Shown here one piece after another: positions 1-7,295 of a stretch of 19,827 nucleotides of DNA. The DNA is from Natronohydrobacter sp. (GTDB lineage: Bacteria; Pseudomonadota; Alphaproteobacteria; Rhodobacterales; Rhodobacteraceae). Below the pieces are notes generated by a model. The model had not been told where the DNA came from and did not search any database. It was given only the letters and a program-made list of their open reading frames with translations. Within the stretch, counting starts at the first letter, position 1; every line of letters begins with the position of its first letter. Both the position numbers and the translations under genes were made by a program. The stretch is taken from NCBI GenBank assembly GCA_007116445.1, contig SKIM01000045.1:1-19827 (forward strand), written 5' to 3'.

Positions 1-677
1 CGCCCCTTGTCCGCGCCGCGAACGACCACGGTCGCGCCGTAGCCCCCGTCACGTTCAAACGGGTAGCAGCCGATCGAAAGGTCGGGATAGGCGTCTGCCA
101 GCGCTTTGAGATCCGCCGCGATTTCACCTTCGCCGCGCTGGATGGTCAGTGACTGGCTGAAAAGCGCAGATCCTGCTGCAAGCCCCGGCAGGCAGGCCGC
201 GACCATCGCCTGAAACACGGCAGGCACGCCCGCCATGACATGCACATTCCCCAGACTGAAGCCCGGCGCGCTCGAGACTGGATTGTCGATCAGGCAGGCG
301 CCCTCGGGAATACGCGCCATGCGCAGCCGCGCCGCGTTCAGCTCCAGCCCGGTGCGGGCATAATGCTCTGCGAGGATCGCCCGCGCGTCGTCACGGATGT
401 CGAGTTTGACCCCGAACGCAGCTGCGACGGCATCTGCAGTGATGTCATCATGCGTGGGCCCGATCCCGCCAGAGGTGAAGACGTGATCATAGGCCGCGCG
501 CAGATCATTCAGTGCGGCCACGATCCGATCATGGACATCCGACACGATCCGCACTTCGCACAGGTCTATCCCACGCGACGCGAGCTGCCCGGCGAGGAAA
601 TGCATATTTGCGTCGCGGGTCCGGCCCGAGAGGATCTCGTCACCGATGACCAGCATCGCAGCAGTAGGGTTGGGCAT
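1..677 (-). CDS. Molybdopterin-binding (MoCF/CinA N-terminal-like) protein, 3' end cut by window
   Basis: Translating the minus strand from an ATG at 677 gives about 225 codons without a stop before the window edge. It opens MPNPTAAMLVIGDEILSGR and carries GGIGPTHDD near residue 65, the two signatures of the MoCF/MoaB-Mog fold found in the N-terminal domain of CinA (COG1058). The family binds molybdopterin or nucleotide-like ligands; single-domain members about 240-250 aa long are common in alphaproteobacteria. AAGGA lies about 8 bases upstream of the ATG and supports the start. Whether a C-terminal CinA amidohydrolase domain follows cannot be seen. The next gene upstream, the FMN reductase, is on the same strand 71 bases away, so co-transcription is possible. 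The exact function is not known from the sequence. Confidence 0.88.
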   Translation of the reverse strand, partial: MPNPTAAMLVIGDEILSGRTRDANMHFLAGQLASRGIDLCEVRIVSDVHDRIVAALNDLRAAYDHVFTSGGIGPTHDDITADAVAAAFGVKLDIRDDARAILAEHYARTGLELNAARLRMARIPEGACLIDNPVSSAPGFSLGNVHVMAGVPAVFQAMVAACLPGLAAGSALFSQSLTIQRGEGEIAADLKALADAYPDLSIGCYPFERDGGYGATVVVRGADKG

Positions 678-748
678 GGGCGCGTTCCTTCACAAGCTGA
701 ATTCCATGGGTCTCAGGTATAGGAAGCCGCGCGCCCCGCGCCAAGCCC

Positions 749-1291
749 TCAAGCCCGCGCTTGTGCCGCCTCGCGCAGTTTCGCCATCAGATCCGCGACA
801 AGCTTCTTGGCGGTTTCGTCACTGAGCGCCCCGCTGTCGTCGAAGGCTTTGGCGGGCTGTGCTATCATCACCTCCGGGCCCTGCAAAATATGCGGCTGAA
901 ATGCGACCATCATCAGGCGCAGCGCGAATTGCGTGCGTTCCCCGCCTGCACGCCCTGCCGCAGCGGACATGATGGCCACAGGCTTGTCGGCCCAGGGATG
1001 GCCGCCCCGGCTCAGCCAGTCGAGCGCGTTTTTCAAAACCCCCGGCGGGGCCTTGTTGTATTCGGGGCAGGCGATGATAACGGCATCTGCCGCCTTGATC
1101 TGGTCTTTCAGTACTGTGACCTCGGTCGGGATGCCTTCGGCTTCCAGGTCTTCATCGAACAGGGGCAGGCGCAGATTGCCTTCGGTAAACTCCGCCGGGC
1201 CAAAGGCGTCCCGCGCGGCGTGCAACAATTTGCGGTTCCACGACTCGCGGCGCAATGACCCGCAGAGACCGACAAGTTTCAAATCTGACAT
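749..1291 (-). CDS. NADPH-dependent FMN reductase / quinone reductase (flavodoxin-like)
   Basis: A 180-aa protein with a flavodoxin-like fold of the NADPH-dependent FMN reductase family (ChrR/YieF/ArsH-like). The FMN phosphate loop GSLRRESWNR is at residues 11-20 and the second signature PEYN is at 76-79, followed by the helix VLKNALDWLS that lines the flavin site. Family members pass electrons from NAD(P)H through FMN to quinones, chromate or azo compounds in the cytosol; the physiological substrate here cannot be told. Length is normal for the family. The ATG at 1291 is preceded by AGAGGAA at a good distance. An 8-bp inverted repeat that includes the start codon is listed separately. The gene is divergent from the ThDP enzyme, with 107 bases between the two starts. 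Confidence 0.9.
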   Translation of the reverse strand: MSDLKLVGLCGSLRRESWNRKLLHAARDAFGPAEFTEGNLRLPLFDEDLEAEGIPTEVTVLKDQIKAADAVIIACPEYNKAPPGVLKNALDWLSRGGHPWADKPVAIMSAAAGRAGGERTQFALRLMMVAFQPHILQGPEVMIAQPAKAFDDSGALSDETAKKLVADLMAKLREAAQARA

Positions 1292-1320
1292 TCTGGTTCC
1301 TCTTTGCTTTTCATGTCAGA
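1284..1320 (-). repeat. Inverted repeat spanning the FMN reductase start codon
   Basis: TCTGACAT (1284-1291) and ATGTCAGA (1313-1320) are perfect 8-bp inverted arms separated by 21 bases. In the minus-strand mRNA one arm contains the FMN reductase ATG and the loop holds the ribosome binding site. It could reduce initiation or be a protein site, but an 8-bp match at this spacing can occur by chance in 20 kb. Confidence 0.3.
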
Positions 1321-1341
1321 GCTATCTTATGTGGAACAAAA

Positions 1342-1366
1342 GACAATCCCCGTGGGTTGGATTGTC
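1342..1366. promoter_or_regulatory. Inverted repeat in the divergent promoter region (candidate operator)
   Basis: GACAATCC (1342-1349) and GGATTGTC (1359-1366) form perfect 8-bp inverted arms with a 9-base spacer, 17-bp centre-to-centre and 32 bases before the start of the ThDP enzyme. The geometry suits a dimeric repressor or activator. It could also form a leader hairpin. No regulator gene lies next to it in the window. Confidence 0.35.
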
Positions 1367-1398
1367 GGAAACAGTCCTGGCGAGAGAGGCATTGATAG

Positions 1399-3054
1399 AT
1401 GGGCATGCGACATGGCGGACAAATTCTGGTCGATCACCTGAAAGCGCAAGGCGTGCGGCGGGTATTCTCCGTTCCTGGCGAAAGCTTTCTGGCCGCACTC
1501 GACGGGCTTTACGACTCGGGCATCGAGAATATCGTCTGCCGTCATGAAGGGGGGGGTGCCATGATGGCCGAGGCGCATGCCAAGCTGACCGGTGAGCCGG
1601 GGATCGTCTTTGTGACGCGCGGACCAGGGGCGAGCAACGCAAGCGCGGGCATCCATGTCGCGCGGCAGGATTCGACACCGCTGATCATGTTCGTGGGCCA
1701 GATCGACAATCGCCACCGCGACCGCGAAGCGTTTCAGGAAGTCAATTATCGCGAGTTCTTCAAGCCCTTGGCGAAATGGGCTGCCGAGATCGACCATACG
1801 GAACGTCTGCCGGAATATCTGAGCCGTGCCTTCCATCTGGCATGCTCCGGGCGGCCCGGGCCGGTGGTGCTGGCCTTGCCCGAGAATATCCTCTCGGCGC
1901 GGGTCGATGTGCCCGATCTGCCCCCGGTCGCGCCGACGCCGCCTGCCGTCTGTTCCGAACAACTTGATGCTGTGCTTGACATTCTGTGCGAAGCCCAGCG
2001 CCCTTTGGTGATCGCAGGAGGCTCGGTCTGGTCGCGCGACGCGGCGCTGGGGCTTGGCCAGTTCGCCGAGGCGTTTGACCTGCCGGTCTGCGCAACGTTC
2101 CGGCGGATGGACCGGATGGACAATCTGCACCCCAATTACGCGGGGGATCTGGCCGTCGGCATGAACCCCAAGCTGGCGCAGCGCCTTCGCGAGGCTGACT
2201 GTCTGCTGGTTCTGGGCTCGCGTCTTGGCGATATTGTCACTGGTGGCTATGAACTGGTCGATCCGGCTGCGCCGGGCAAGAAGATCATTCATGTTCACCC
2301 TGACCCTGACGAGCTTGGCCGGGTGTTCCGACCCGATCTGGGGCTGGCCGCGCCTGCCGTCGATGTGATCCTGAAGCTGGCCGCACGCGACGCGCCGGCG
2401 CATCCCGATTGGTCTGAATGGACGAAAGCCGCGAGGGAGGATTATCTCGATTGGGTGCGCCCGCGTGAGACACCGGGTGCGGTCAAGCTCGAACAGGTGA
2501 TTGCCGAACTGTCGGATCTACTGCCCGAAGAGGCGATCATTACCAATGGCGCGGGAAATTACGCGGCCTTCCTGCATCGCTACCTGCGTGCGCGCGCCTT
2601 CCCCGGCCACCTCGCCCCGACATCGGGCTCGATGGGCTACGGATTTCCAGCGGCGATTTCTGCGAAGCTGCAGCATCCAGAACGTCCGGTGATCTGTTTC
2701 GCGGGGGACGGATGCTTTCAGATGACGTTGAACGAATTGTCCACAGCGCGGCAATATGATGCGAATGTCGTGGTGATCGTGTGCAATAACGGCCAATATG
2801 GCACCATCCGCATGCATCAGGAAAAGACCTATCCGGGGCGCGTGAGTGGCACGCAGATGTTCAACCCTGATTATGCAGCACTCGCGCGCGCTTATGGCGC
2901 ATATGGCGAGCGTGTGGAGCGGACAGAAGATTTTGCGGCAGCTTTTTCACGTGCGCAGGCCGCAAATCTGCCGGCTGTCATCGAGCTGGTGCTCGACCCG
3001 GATGCCTTGTCGCCGGCGCTGACGATTGCGGGTGCGCGTGCGCTGGCGCAGTGA
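1399..3054 (+). CDS. ThDP-dependent enzyme, acetolactate synthase large-subunit-like
   Basis: A 551-aa protein with the three-domain layout of the ThDP decarboxylase/acetolactate synthase superfamily. The N-terminal PYR domain has the catalytic glutamate E50 in CRHEGGG and the GPGASNA loop; a central FAD/NAD-like domain follows; the C-terminal PP domain has the ThDP-Mg motif from GDG (436-438) to NN (463-464). The family makes or breaks C-C bonds next to a carbonyl. Substrate is uncertain: no IlvH-type small subunit lies nearby, so biosynthetic acetolactate synthase is not favoured, and a decarboxylase, carboligase or sulfoacetaldehyde-type activity remains possible. The ATG at 1399 follows a purine-rich GAGAGAGG; a second ATG lies two codons later. 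The gene stands alone, divergent from an FMN reductase and convergent with a HAD phosphatase. Confidence 0.9.
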   Translation: MGMRHGGQILVDHLKAQGVRRVFSVPGESFLAALDGLYDSGIENIVCRHEGGGAMMAEAHAKLTGEPGIVFVTRGPGASNASAGIHVARQDSTPLIMFVGQIDNRHRDREAFQEVNYREFFKPLAKWAAEIDHTERLPEYLSRAFHLACSGRPGPVVLALPENILSARVDVPDLPPVAPTPPAVCSEQLDAVLDILCEAQRPLVIAGGSVWSRDAALGLGQFAEAFDLPVCATFRRMDRMDNLHPNYAGDLAVGMNPKLAQRLREADCLLVLGSRLGDIVTGGYELVDPAAPGKKIIHVHPDPDELGRVFRPDLGLAAPAVDVILKLAARDAPAHPDWSEWTKAAREDYLDWVRPRETPGAVKLEQVIAELSDLLPEEAIITNGAGNYAAFLHRYLRARAFPGHLAPTSGSMGYGFPAAISAKLQHPERPVICFAGDGCFQMTLNELSTARQYDANVVVIVCNNGQYGTIRMHQEKTYPGRVSGTQMFNPDYAALARAYGAYGERVERTEDFAAAFSRAQAANLPAVIELVLDPDALSPALTIAGARALAQ

Positions 3055-3068
3055 TCAGCCCAGAGCAA

Positions 3069-3108
3069 GGGTGCGAGGGCGCTGCCCTCGCGCTCCCGGG
3101 ATATTTTT
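3069..3108. terminator. Hairpin plus T-tract between convergent genes (candidate terminator)
   Basis: GCGAGGGC (3073-3080) pairs perfectly with GCCCTCGC (3084-3091) over a 3-base loop; GGG (3069-3071) and CCC (3095-3097) can extend the stem across a small internal loop. A T-run follows at 3104-3108. It lies in the 66 bases between the ends of the ThDP enzyme and the HAD gene. The T-run is some bases from the stem, so it is not a textbook intrinsic terminator. The following stretch to 3119, ending in AAGGATGAAG, resembles an intergenic sequence I recall as recurrent in Rhodobacteraceae genomes. Confidence 0.5.
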
Positions 3109-3120
3109 ACAAGGATGAAG

Positions 3121-3783
3121 TCAGAGCCGCAGCAGGCGGGGAAGACCTGCCATGTCATGAAAAACGCAAGCGCCTTCGGCTCTGAGTTTTTCGCCATTGC
3201 GGTCGGGCGCGTAACCGAAGCAGCGCATCCCGGCTGCCTGGGCGGCGCGTGCGCCATTGGGACTATCTTCGATCACGACGCAGTGTTCCGGTGCGTGGCC
3301 CATCTGTCTTGCGGCATGAAGAAAGAGGTCAGGCGCAGGTTTGGGTCTGGCGACATCCTGTGCCGCCCAGATATGCCCTCGCAGCCGTTCGAGCACCGCT
3401 GGATGCTGGCCGAGCGTGGCGGCCAACTTGGCATGGCGACCATTGGAGGCCACGCAATAGGGGATTTCACAGGCGTCGAGCTGGTCCAACACGGTCACGA
3501 TGCCCGGGATCAGGGGTGTTCCTTGGGCCAGATGGGCGCAAAGTCGCGGATAGAATGTCTCGACCCAGTCTGTCGGAAGACCTGCGCCCATCTTGCGTGC
3601 TTGTTCTGCCAGTCCTGCGATCGTTCCTCCGACAAAGAGCGACATGATCTCGGAAAGTGGAAGGTCGAGGCCATGCTCGGCCAGTTCGTCCCGTATCATC
3701 TGGTTTGTGAGCGTTTCACTATCGACCACCACCCCGTCACAATCAAGGATGACGAGCGCCGGACGCTGCGCGAGATCAGACAT
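3121..3783 (-). CDS. HAD-superfamily phosphatase (beta-phosphoglucomutase/phosphoglycolate-like)
   Basis: A 220-aa HAD hydrolase of subfamily IA. Motif I is LDCDGVVVDSE with nucleophile D14 and acid D16; motif II is the serine in YCVASNGRH; motif III is the lysine in RPKPAPDLF; motif IV is the acidic pair in VIEDSPNG. A helical cap lies between motifs I and II. Such enzymes dephosphorylate small phosphorylated metabolites by an aspartyl-phosphate intermediate; the substrate is not predictable here. The frame stays open further upstream, but the ATG at 3783 with AGGAG seven bases before it is the clear start and gives the usual family length. Its first 8 bases overlap the end of rsmD (ATGTCTGA), which points to translational coupling. 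Confidence 0.9.
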   Translation of the reverse strand: MSDLAQRPALVILDCDGVVVDSETLTNQMIRDELAEHGLDLPLSEIMSLFVGGTIAGLAEQARKMGAGLPTDWVETFYPRLCAHLAQGTPLIPGIVTVLDQLDACEIPYCVASNGRHAKLAATLGQHPAVLERLRGHIWAAQDVARPKPAPDLFLHAARQMGHAPEHCVVIEDSPNGARAAQAAGMRCFGYAPDRNGEKLRAEGACVFHDMAGLPRLLRL

Positions 3784-4345
3784 CGGAAGGCTCCTGTTCG
3801 AGAATGGTGACCCAGGTCTCGCCATAGCGGCGCTGGTCGATGAGTGTGAACCCTGCGGGTGGGGGTTGAGGGCTGGCCTCTTCCCAGACGATGCGCGCGG
3901 TCGGGGCGAGCCAGCCGCCTGCAACAGCCGAGGCCAGGGCCGGTACACCCAGCGCTTTGCCATAGGGCGGGTCAAGAAAGATCAGATCGAAACGCGGCCC
4001 GCGATTCTCGCCCAGGGCGGTTGCATCGCGACGGAAGACGCGGGTCACGCCCATTGCCCGCATCTTCGCGATGTTTTCCCGCAGAAGCGCGCGGGCGATC
4101 GCGCCATCATCGACGAAGGTGCAATGGGCGGCCCCGCGTGACAGGGCTTCGAGACCCAGCGCACCTGTGCCCGCGAAGAGATCCAGGACGCGCCGCCCCT
4201 CAAGCGACAGGTTCTGGCTGTTGATCAGCAGGTTGAAAAGCGCCTCGCGCACCCGGTCCGAAGTTGGCCGCAGATGAGCCTGCGCATCACCACTGCCGAG
4301 ATCTGCGAGCCTCAGGCCGCGCGCTTGGCCGCCGATGATTCTCAT
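3776..4345 (-). CDS. rsmD: 16S rRNA (guanine(966)-N2)-methyltransferase RsmD
   Basis: A 189-aa Rossmann-fold methyltransferase. It opens MRIIGGQARG and has the family's RPTSDRVREALFN segment at about 26-38, the SAM-binding DLFAGTGALGLEALSRG near 55-71, and the catalytic motif IV DPPY at 125-128. RsmD methylates N2 of G966 in 16S rRNA during 30S assembly, using SAM. Length fits the family. It is the middle gene of a run of three on the minus strand: its ATG overlaps the stop of the FAD oxidoreductase by 4 bases (ATGA) and its own end overlaps the HAD gene by 8 bases, so the three are very likely one operon. Confidence 0.93.
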   Translation of the reverse strand: MRIIGGQARGLRLADLGSGDAQAHLRPTSDRVREALFNLLINSQNLSLEGRRVLDLFAGTGALGLEALSRGAAHCTFVDDGAIARALLRENIAKMRAMGVTRVFRRDATALGENRGPRFDLIFLDPPYGKALGVPALASAVAGGWLAPTARIVWEEASPQPPPAGFTLIDQRRYGETWVTILEQEPSDV

Positions 4346-5544
4346 GGCCGCAACAGCATCTTGAGGTCACTTGCCGGATCCATCAGGATTTCGGGGTCCG
4401 GGTTGCGACCTTGTTCCAGCAGGCGTTTCGCGACCATGAAGGCACGCGGGTCTCCCAGCGCATCGACCGCCAGGAAACGCTCGCCCTTGAAATACCAGTG
4501 GCTGCGCGCTTCGGCTTCGCGCACCAACAGGCGGTCAAAGCCGGTATTCAGGCCCGCGATCTGGAGTTTGAGGTCATATTGATCTGACCAGAACCAAGGC
4601 ACAGGCACATAGGGTTTGGCCGCACCCAGCATGTTGGCGGCCACCAGTTCGGCTTGCTCGATCGCGTTTTGCACCGATTCCAGTCGCAAGCGCTCGCCCT
4701 GCCAGGGGAAGGAGGCGCAATCGCCTGCCGCCCATATATGGGGGTCCGAGGTGCGGCCCTGCGCATCGGTGCGAATGCCGTTGTCGATGGCCAGCCCCGC
4801 TGCCTCGGCCAGCGCTGTGGCCGGCAGAATGCCGATCCCGGCGATCACGAAATCAGCGGTGAGTTGCGTGCCATCCGCGAGTCTGACCGCTGCTACGCGC
4901 TCTGTGCCCTCGATGCGCTCCAGACCAGTGCCCTCCAGGATGCGCACGCCATGCGCGGCGTGGAGCGCGCGGATCGCATTTGCAGTCTGCGCACAGGCCA
5001 CGCGGCTGAGGATGCGTGGCGCCATCTCCAGGACAGTGACATCAAGCCCTTTTTTCGCGGCGACGGCTGCCGCTTCCAGACCGATATAGCCCCCACCCAC
5101 AATCACCACGCGGCGACCAGGCTGGAATTCCGGGGTCATCGCGTCAACATCCGCAAGATCCCGGACAACATGCACCCCCCGACGGGCGCCACCGATCTCG
5201 GCAGGCAGGCGGCGGGGCGTCGAGCCTGTTGTCAGCGCCAGCGCGTCATAGCCAAGCTGCGCATCGCCGAAGTGGATCCTGCGCGCGAGCGGATCAATGC
5301 CCTCGACGCGGGTGTGCAGGCGCAGAGAGATGTTCTGGTCATGGTAGAAACTCTCTGGGCGCAGGAAAAGGCGCTCAAGCGCCATTTCGCCCAGCAGATA
5401 GGCTTTCGACAGCGGCGGACGCTGGTAGGGGGGCACCGATTCTTCCCCGATCAGCACGAGTTCCCCGTCAAATCCGAGCGCACGCAATTTGGCCACCAGC
5501 GCGGCCCCGGCCTGTCCCGCGCCGATCACGGCGATTGTTTTCAT
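4342..5544 (-). CDS. FAD-dependent NAD(P)H:ferredoxin/rubredoxin reductase-like oxidoreductase
   Basis: A 400-aa pyridine nucleotide-disulfide-type flavoprotein of the putidaredoxin/rubredoxin reductase group. The FAD dinucleotide-binding GAGQAG is at 8-13, YQRPPLSK at 40-47 is a hallmark of the ferredoxin-reductase subgroup, and the NAD(P)H-binding GGGYIGLEAA is at 150-159. A second FAD contact, WAAGDCA, lies near 270, followed by the reductase C-terminal domain. There is no CxxC redox pair next to the FAD site, consistent with direct transfer to an iron-sulfur partner. No ferredoxin, Rieske oxygenase or P450 gene is in view, so the partner is unknown. The start at 5544 has AAGG upstream. 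It is divergent from a peroxiredoxin gene across 81 bases. Confidence 0.9.
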   Translation of the reverse strand: MKTIAVIGAGQAGAALVAKLRALGFDGELVLIGEESVPPYQRPPLSKAYLLGEMALERLFLRPESFYHDQNISLRLHTRVEGIDPLARRIHFGDAQLGYDALALTTGSTPRRLPAEIGGARRGVHVVRDLADVDAMTPEFQPGRRVVIVGGGYIGLEAAAVAAKKGLDVTVLEMAPRILSRVACAQTANAIRALHAAHGVRILEGTGLERIEGTERVAAVRLADGTQLTADFVIAGIGILPATALAEAAGLAIDNGIRTDAQGRTSDPHIWAAGDCASFPWQGERLRLESVQNAIEQAELVAANMLGAAKPYVPVPWFWSDQYDLKLQIAGLNTGFDRLLVREAEARSHWYFKGERFLAVDALGDPRAFMVAKRLLEQGRNPDPEILMDPASDLKMLLRP

Positions 5545-5625
5545 TCGACCTTGTTCCCTCTGGCCAGTGCTGCGTCAGGTACTATGTTGACCGCACAAGT
5601 AACCAAAACAAGACGAGGAGCCAAG

Positions 5626-6114
5626 ATGACGATCAAGATCGGGGACAATCTGCCTGCGGCGACATTTTCACGCATGGGGGGCGAGGGGCCGGAACAAGTG
5701 GAGCTTGCTGGTCTGACAGCCGGGCGCAAGGTGGTTATCTTTGCCGTGCCGGGCGCGTTCACCCCGACCTGTCACTCTGCGCATGTGCCGAGTTTCATCC
5801 GCTCGAAGGACGCATTCATCGCCAAAGGGGTGGATGAAATCATTTGCGTGTCAGTCAATGATCCTTTCGTCATGAAGGCCTGGGGTGAGGCGACGGGGGC
5901 AGGTGAGGCGGGGCTGACGCTGCTCGCGGATGGTACGGGCGCGTTCACCAAGGCCATCGGCATGGATTTCGACGCGCCACCTGTGGGGCTGATGGGGCGC
6001 TCGAAGCGTTATGCGATGCTGGTCGAGGATGGCGTGGTTTCAATCCTGAATGTCGAGGAAAGCCCCGGCACCTGTGAGGTTTCGGCAGGCGAAGCTTTGC
6101 TGGCGGCGATGTGA
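5626..6114 (+). CDS. Peroxiredoxin, Prx5/PrxII (AhpC-TSA/redoxin) family
   Basis: A 162-aa peroxiredoxin. The active-site loop PGAFTPTCH places the peroxidatic cysteine at C49 with the conserved proline and threonine before it; R128 in SKRYAML fits the conserved active-site arginine. Other cysteines are C74 and C150, either of which might resolve the sulfenic acid; many Prx5 proteins instead use glutathione/glutaredoxin. The enzyme reduces hydrogen peroxide and alkyl hydroperoxides in the cytosol. The frame is open far upstream, but the ATG at 5626 with GAGGAG six bases before it and the normal family length fix the start. Its stop shares one base with the next gene's ATG (TGATG), so they are probably co-translated. 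Confidence 0.95.
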   Translation: MTIKIGDNLPAATFSRMGGEGPEQVELAGLTAGRKVVIFAVPGAFTPTCHSAHVPSFIRSKDAFIAKGVDEIICVSVNDPFVMKAWGEATGAGEAGLTLLADGTGAFTKAIGMDFDAPPVGLMGRSKRYAMLVEDGVVSILNVEESPGTCEVSAGEALLAAM

Positions 6115-7295
6115 TGGATGGCTGCGCGCTCCAGATCTCGCTGATCAGCGATTTGGGGCAGGTCGCGGCATCTGACTGGGATGCCTGCGCCAATCCCGGT
6201 GGCGCGCAGCCGCCACTTGACCCGTTCACAACGCATCGATTTCTGCGCGCGCTTGAACACTCTGGATCGGTGGGCGCGCGCAGCGGGTGGGAGCCGCGCT
6301 ATCTGCTGGTGCATCAGGGCGGGCAGTTGGTGGCCGCCGCACCGATGTATGTGAAATCTCACTCCCAAGGCGAGTATATCTTTGATCACGCATTTGCGCA
6401 GGCTTACGCGCGCGCAGGCGGGCGTTACTATCCTAAATTGCAGGTGGCCGTGCCCTTCACGCCCGCGACCGGGCGTCGGTTTCTGTGCCGGCCGGGGTTT
6501 GAAGATGCTGGCACGGCCGCAATGCTCGAAGCGATGGCCGCCACGGCTGCCGAGAACCATTTGTCCTCGGCGCATGTGACCTTTTGCACGCAGCAGGAGG
6601 CTGAGTGCGCGACGGCGCATGGTTTCTTGCATCGTATCACCGAGCAATTCCACTGGGAAAACCCTGGCTATGCGAGCTTTGACGGGTTTCTCGCAGCGCT
6701 GTCTTCTCGCAAGCGCAAGATGATCCGCAAGGAGCGCGCGACAGCGCAAGGATTTGGCGGGACGATCCGTCAAGTGACCGGCGATGATTTGCAGCCTGCA
6801 CATTGGGATGCGTTCTGGGCGTTCTATCAGGATACGGGCGCACGCAAATGGGGCACGCCCTATCTGACGCGCGGGTTTTTCGATCTGGTGCATCAGACCA
6901 TGCGCGATGATGTCCTTCTGGTGCTGGCCGAGCGCGATGGCCGACCAGTGGCCGGGGCGCTGAATTTCATCGGGCGCGAGACGATTTTCGGGCGTTACTG
7001 GGGCTGTATTGAGGACCATCCCTGTCTGCATTTCGAGCTGTGCTATTATCAGGCGATGGATTTTGCGATCTCGCGGCGGGTGGCGCGGGTCGAGGCTGGG
7101 GCGCAGGGAATGCACAAGCTCGCGCGCGGATATCTGCCGTCCCAAGTGCATTCGTTACACTATTTTCCTGAGCGCGGCTTTCATCAGGCCGTCGCGCGCT
7201 ACCTTGATCAGGAAGGGCGCGCGATTGCGCATGAAATGCATACGCTGGCGGAATTCGCGCCGTTTCGCAAATCTGACGGAGGATCACATGGCTGA
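6114..7295 (+). CDS. DUF482/COG3146 GNAT-like N-acyltransferase
   Basis: A protein of about 393 aa that matches the DUF482 (COG3146) family of GNAT-fold predicted N-acyltransferases, related to FemAB-type transferases. The tell-tale segment EAGAQGMHKLARGYLPSQ lies about 50 residues before the end, and the SRKRKMIRKER basic stretch sits mid-protein. The family's substrate is not established to my knowledge. No signal peptide or membrane segment is visible. An ATG at 6114 overlaps the peroxiredoxin stop by one base; a GTG at 6111 is an in-frame alternative. The gene overlaps the following pterin dehydratase by 8 bases. The three genes form a likely operon without an obvious shared pathway. Confidence 0.88.
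   Translation: MDGCALQISLISDLGQVAASDWDACANPGGAQPPLDPFTTHRFLRALEHSGSVGARSGWEPRYLLVHQGGQLVAAAPMYVKSHSQGEYIFDHAFAQAYARAGGRYYPKLQVAVPFTPATGRRFLCRPGFEDAGTAAMLEAMAATAAENHLSSAHVTFCTQQEAECATAHGFLHRITEQFHWENPGYASFDGFLAALSSRKRKMIRKERATAQGFGGTIRQVTGDDLQPAHWDAFWAFYQDTGARKWGTPYLTRGFFDLVHQTMRDDVLLVLAERDGRPVAGALNFIGRETIFGRYWGCIEDHPCLHFELCYYQAMDFAISRRVARVEAGAQGMHKLARGYLPSQVHSLHYFPERGFHQAVARYLDQEGRAIAHEMHTLAEFAPFRKSDGGSHG

Noticed and set aside
1327..2403. A 358-codon minus-strand frame inside the ThDP enzyme gene
   Set aside because: Antisense shadow of a gene with all family motifs; the translation is arginine- and proline-rich with no domain.
1399..3054. Biosynthetic acetolactate synthase IlvB
   Set aside because: No IlvH small subunit or branched-chain amino acid gene is near, and the protein is somewhat short for IlvB.
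3784..3975. 64-residue N-terminal extension of the HAD phosphatase
   Set aside because: It would overlap rsmD for its whole length and is low-complexity; the ATG at 3783 with AGGAG is better.
5587..5615. TTGACC as the -35 of a peroxiredoxin promoter
   Set aside because: No acceptable -10 at 16-18 bases.
4654..5625. Long plus-strand extension upstream of the peroxiredoxin
   Set aside because: The extension is antisense to the FAD oxidoreductase. The peroxiredoxin has its own GAGGAG-ATG start at 5626 and family-normal length.
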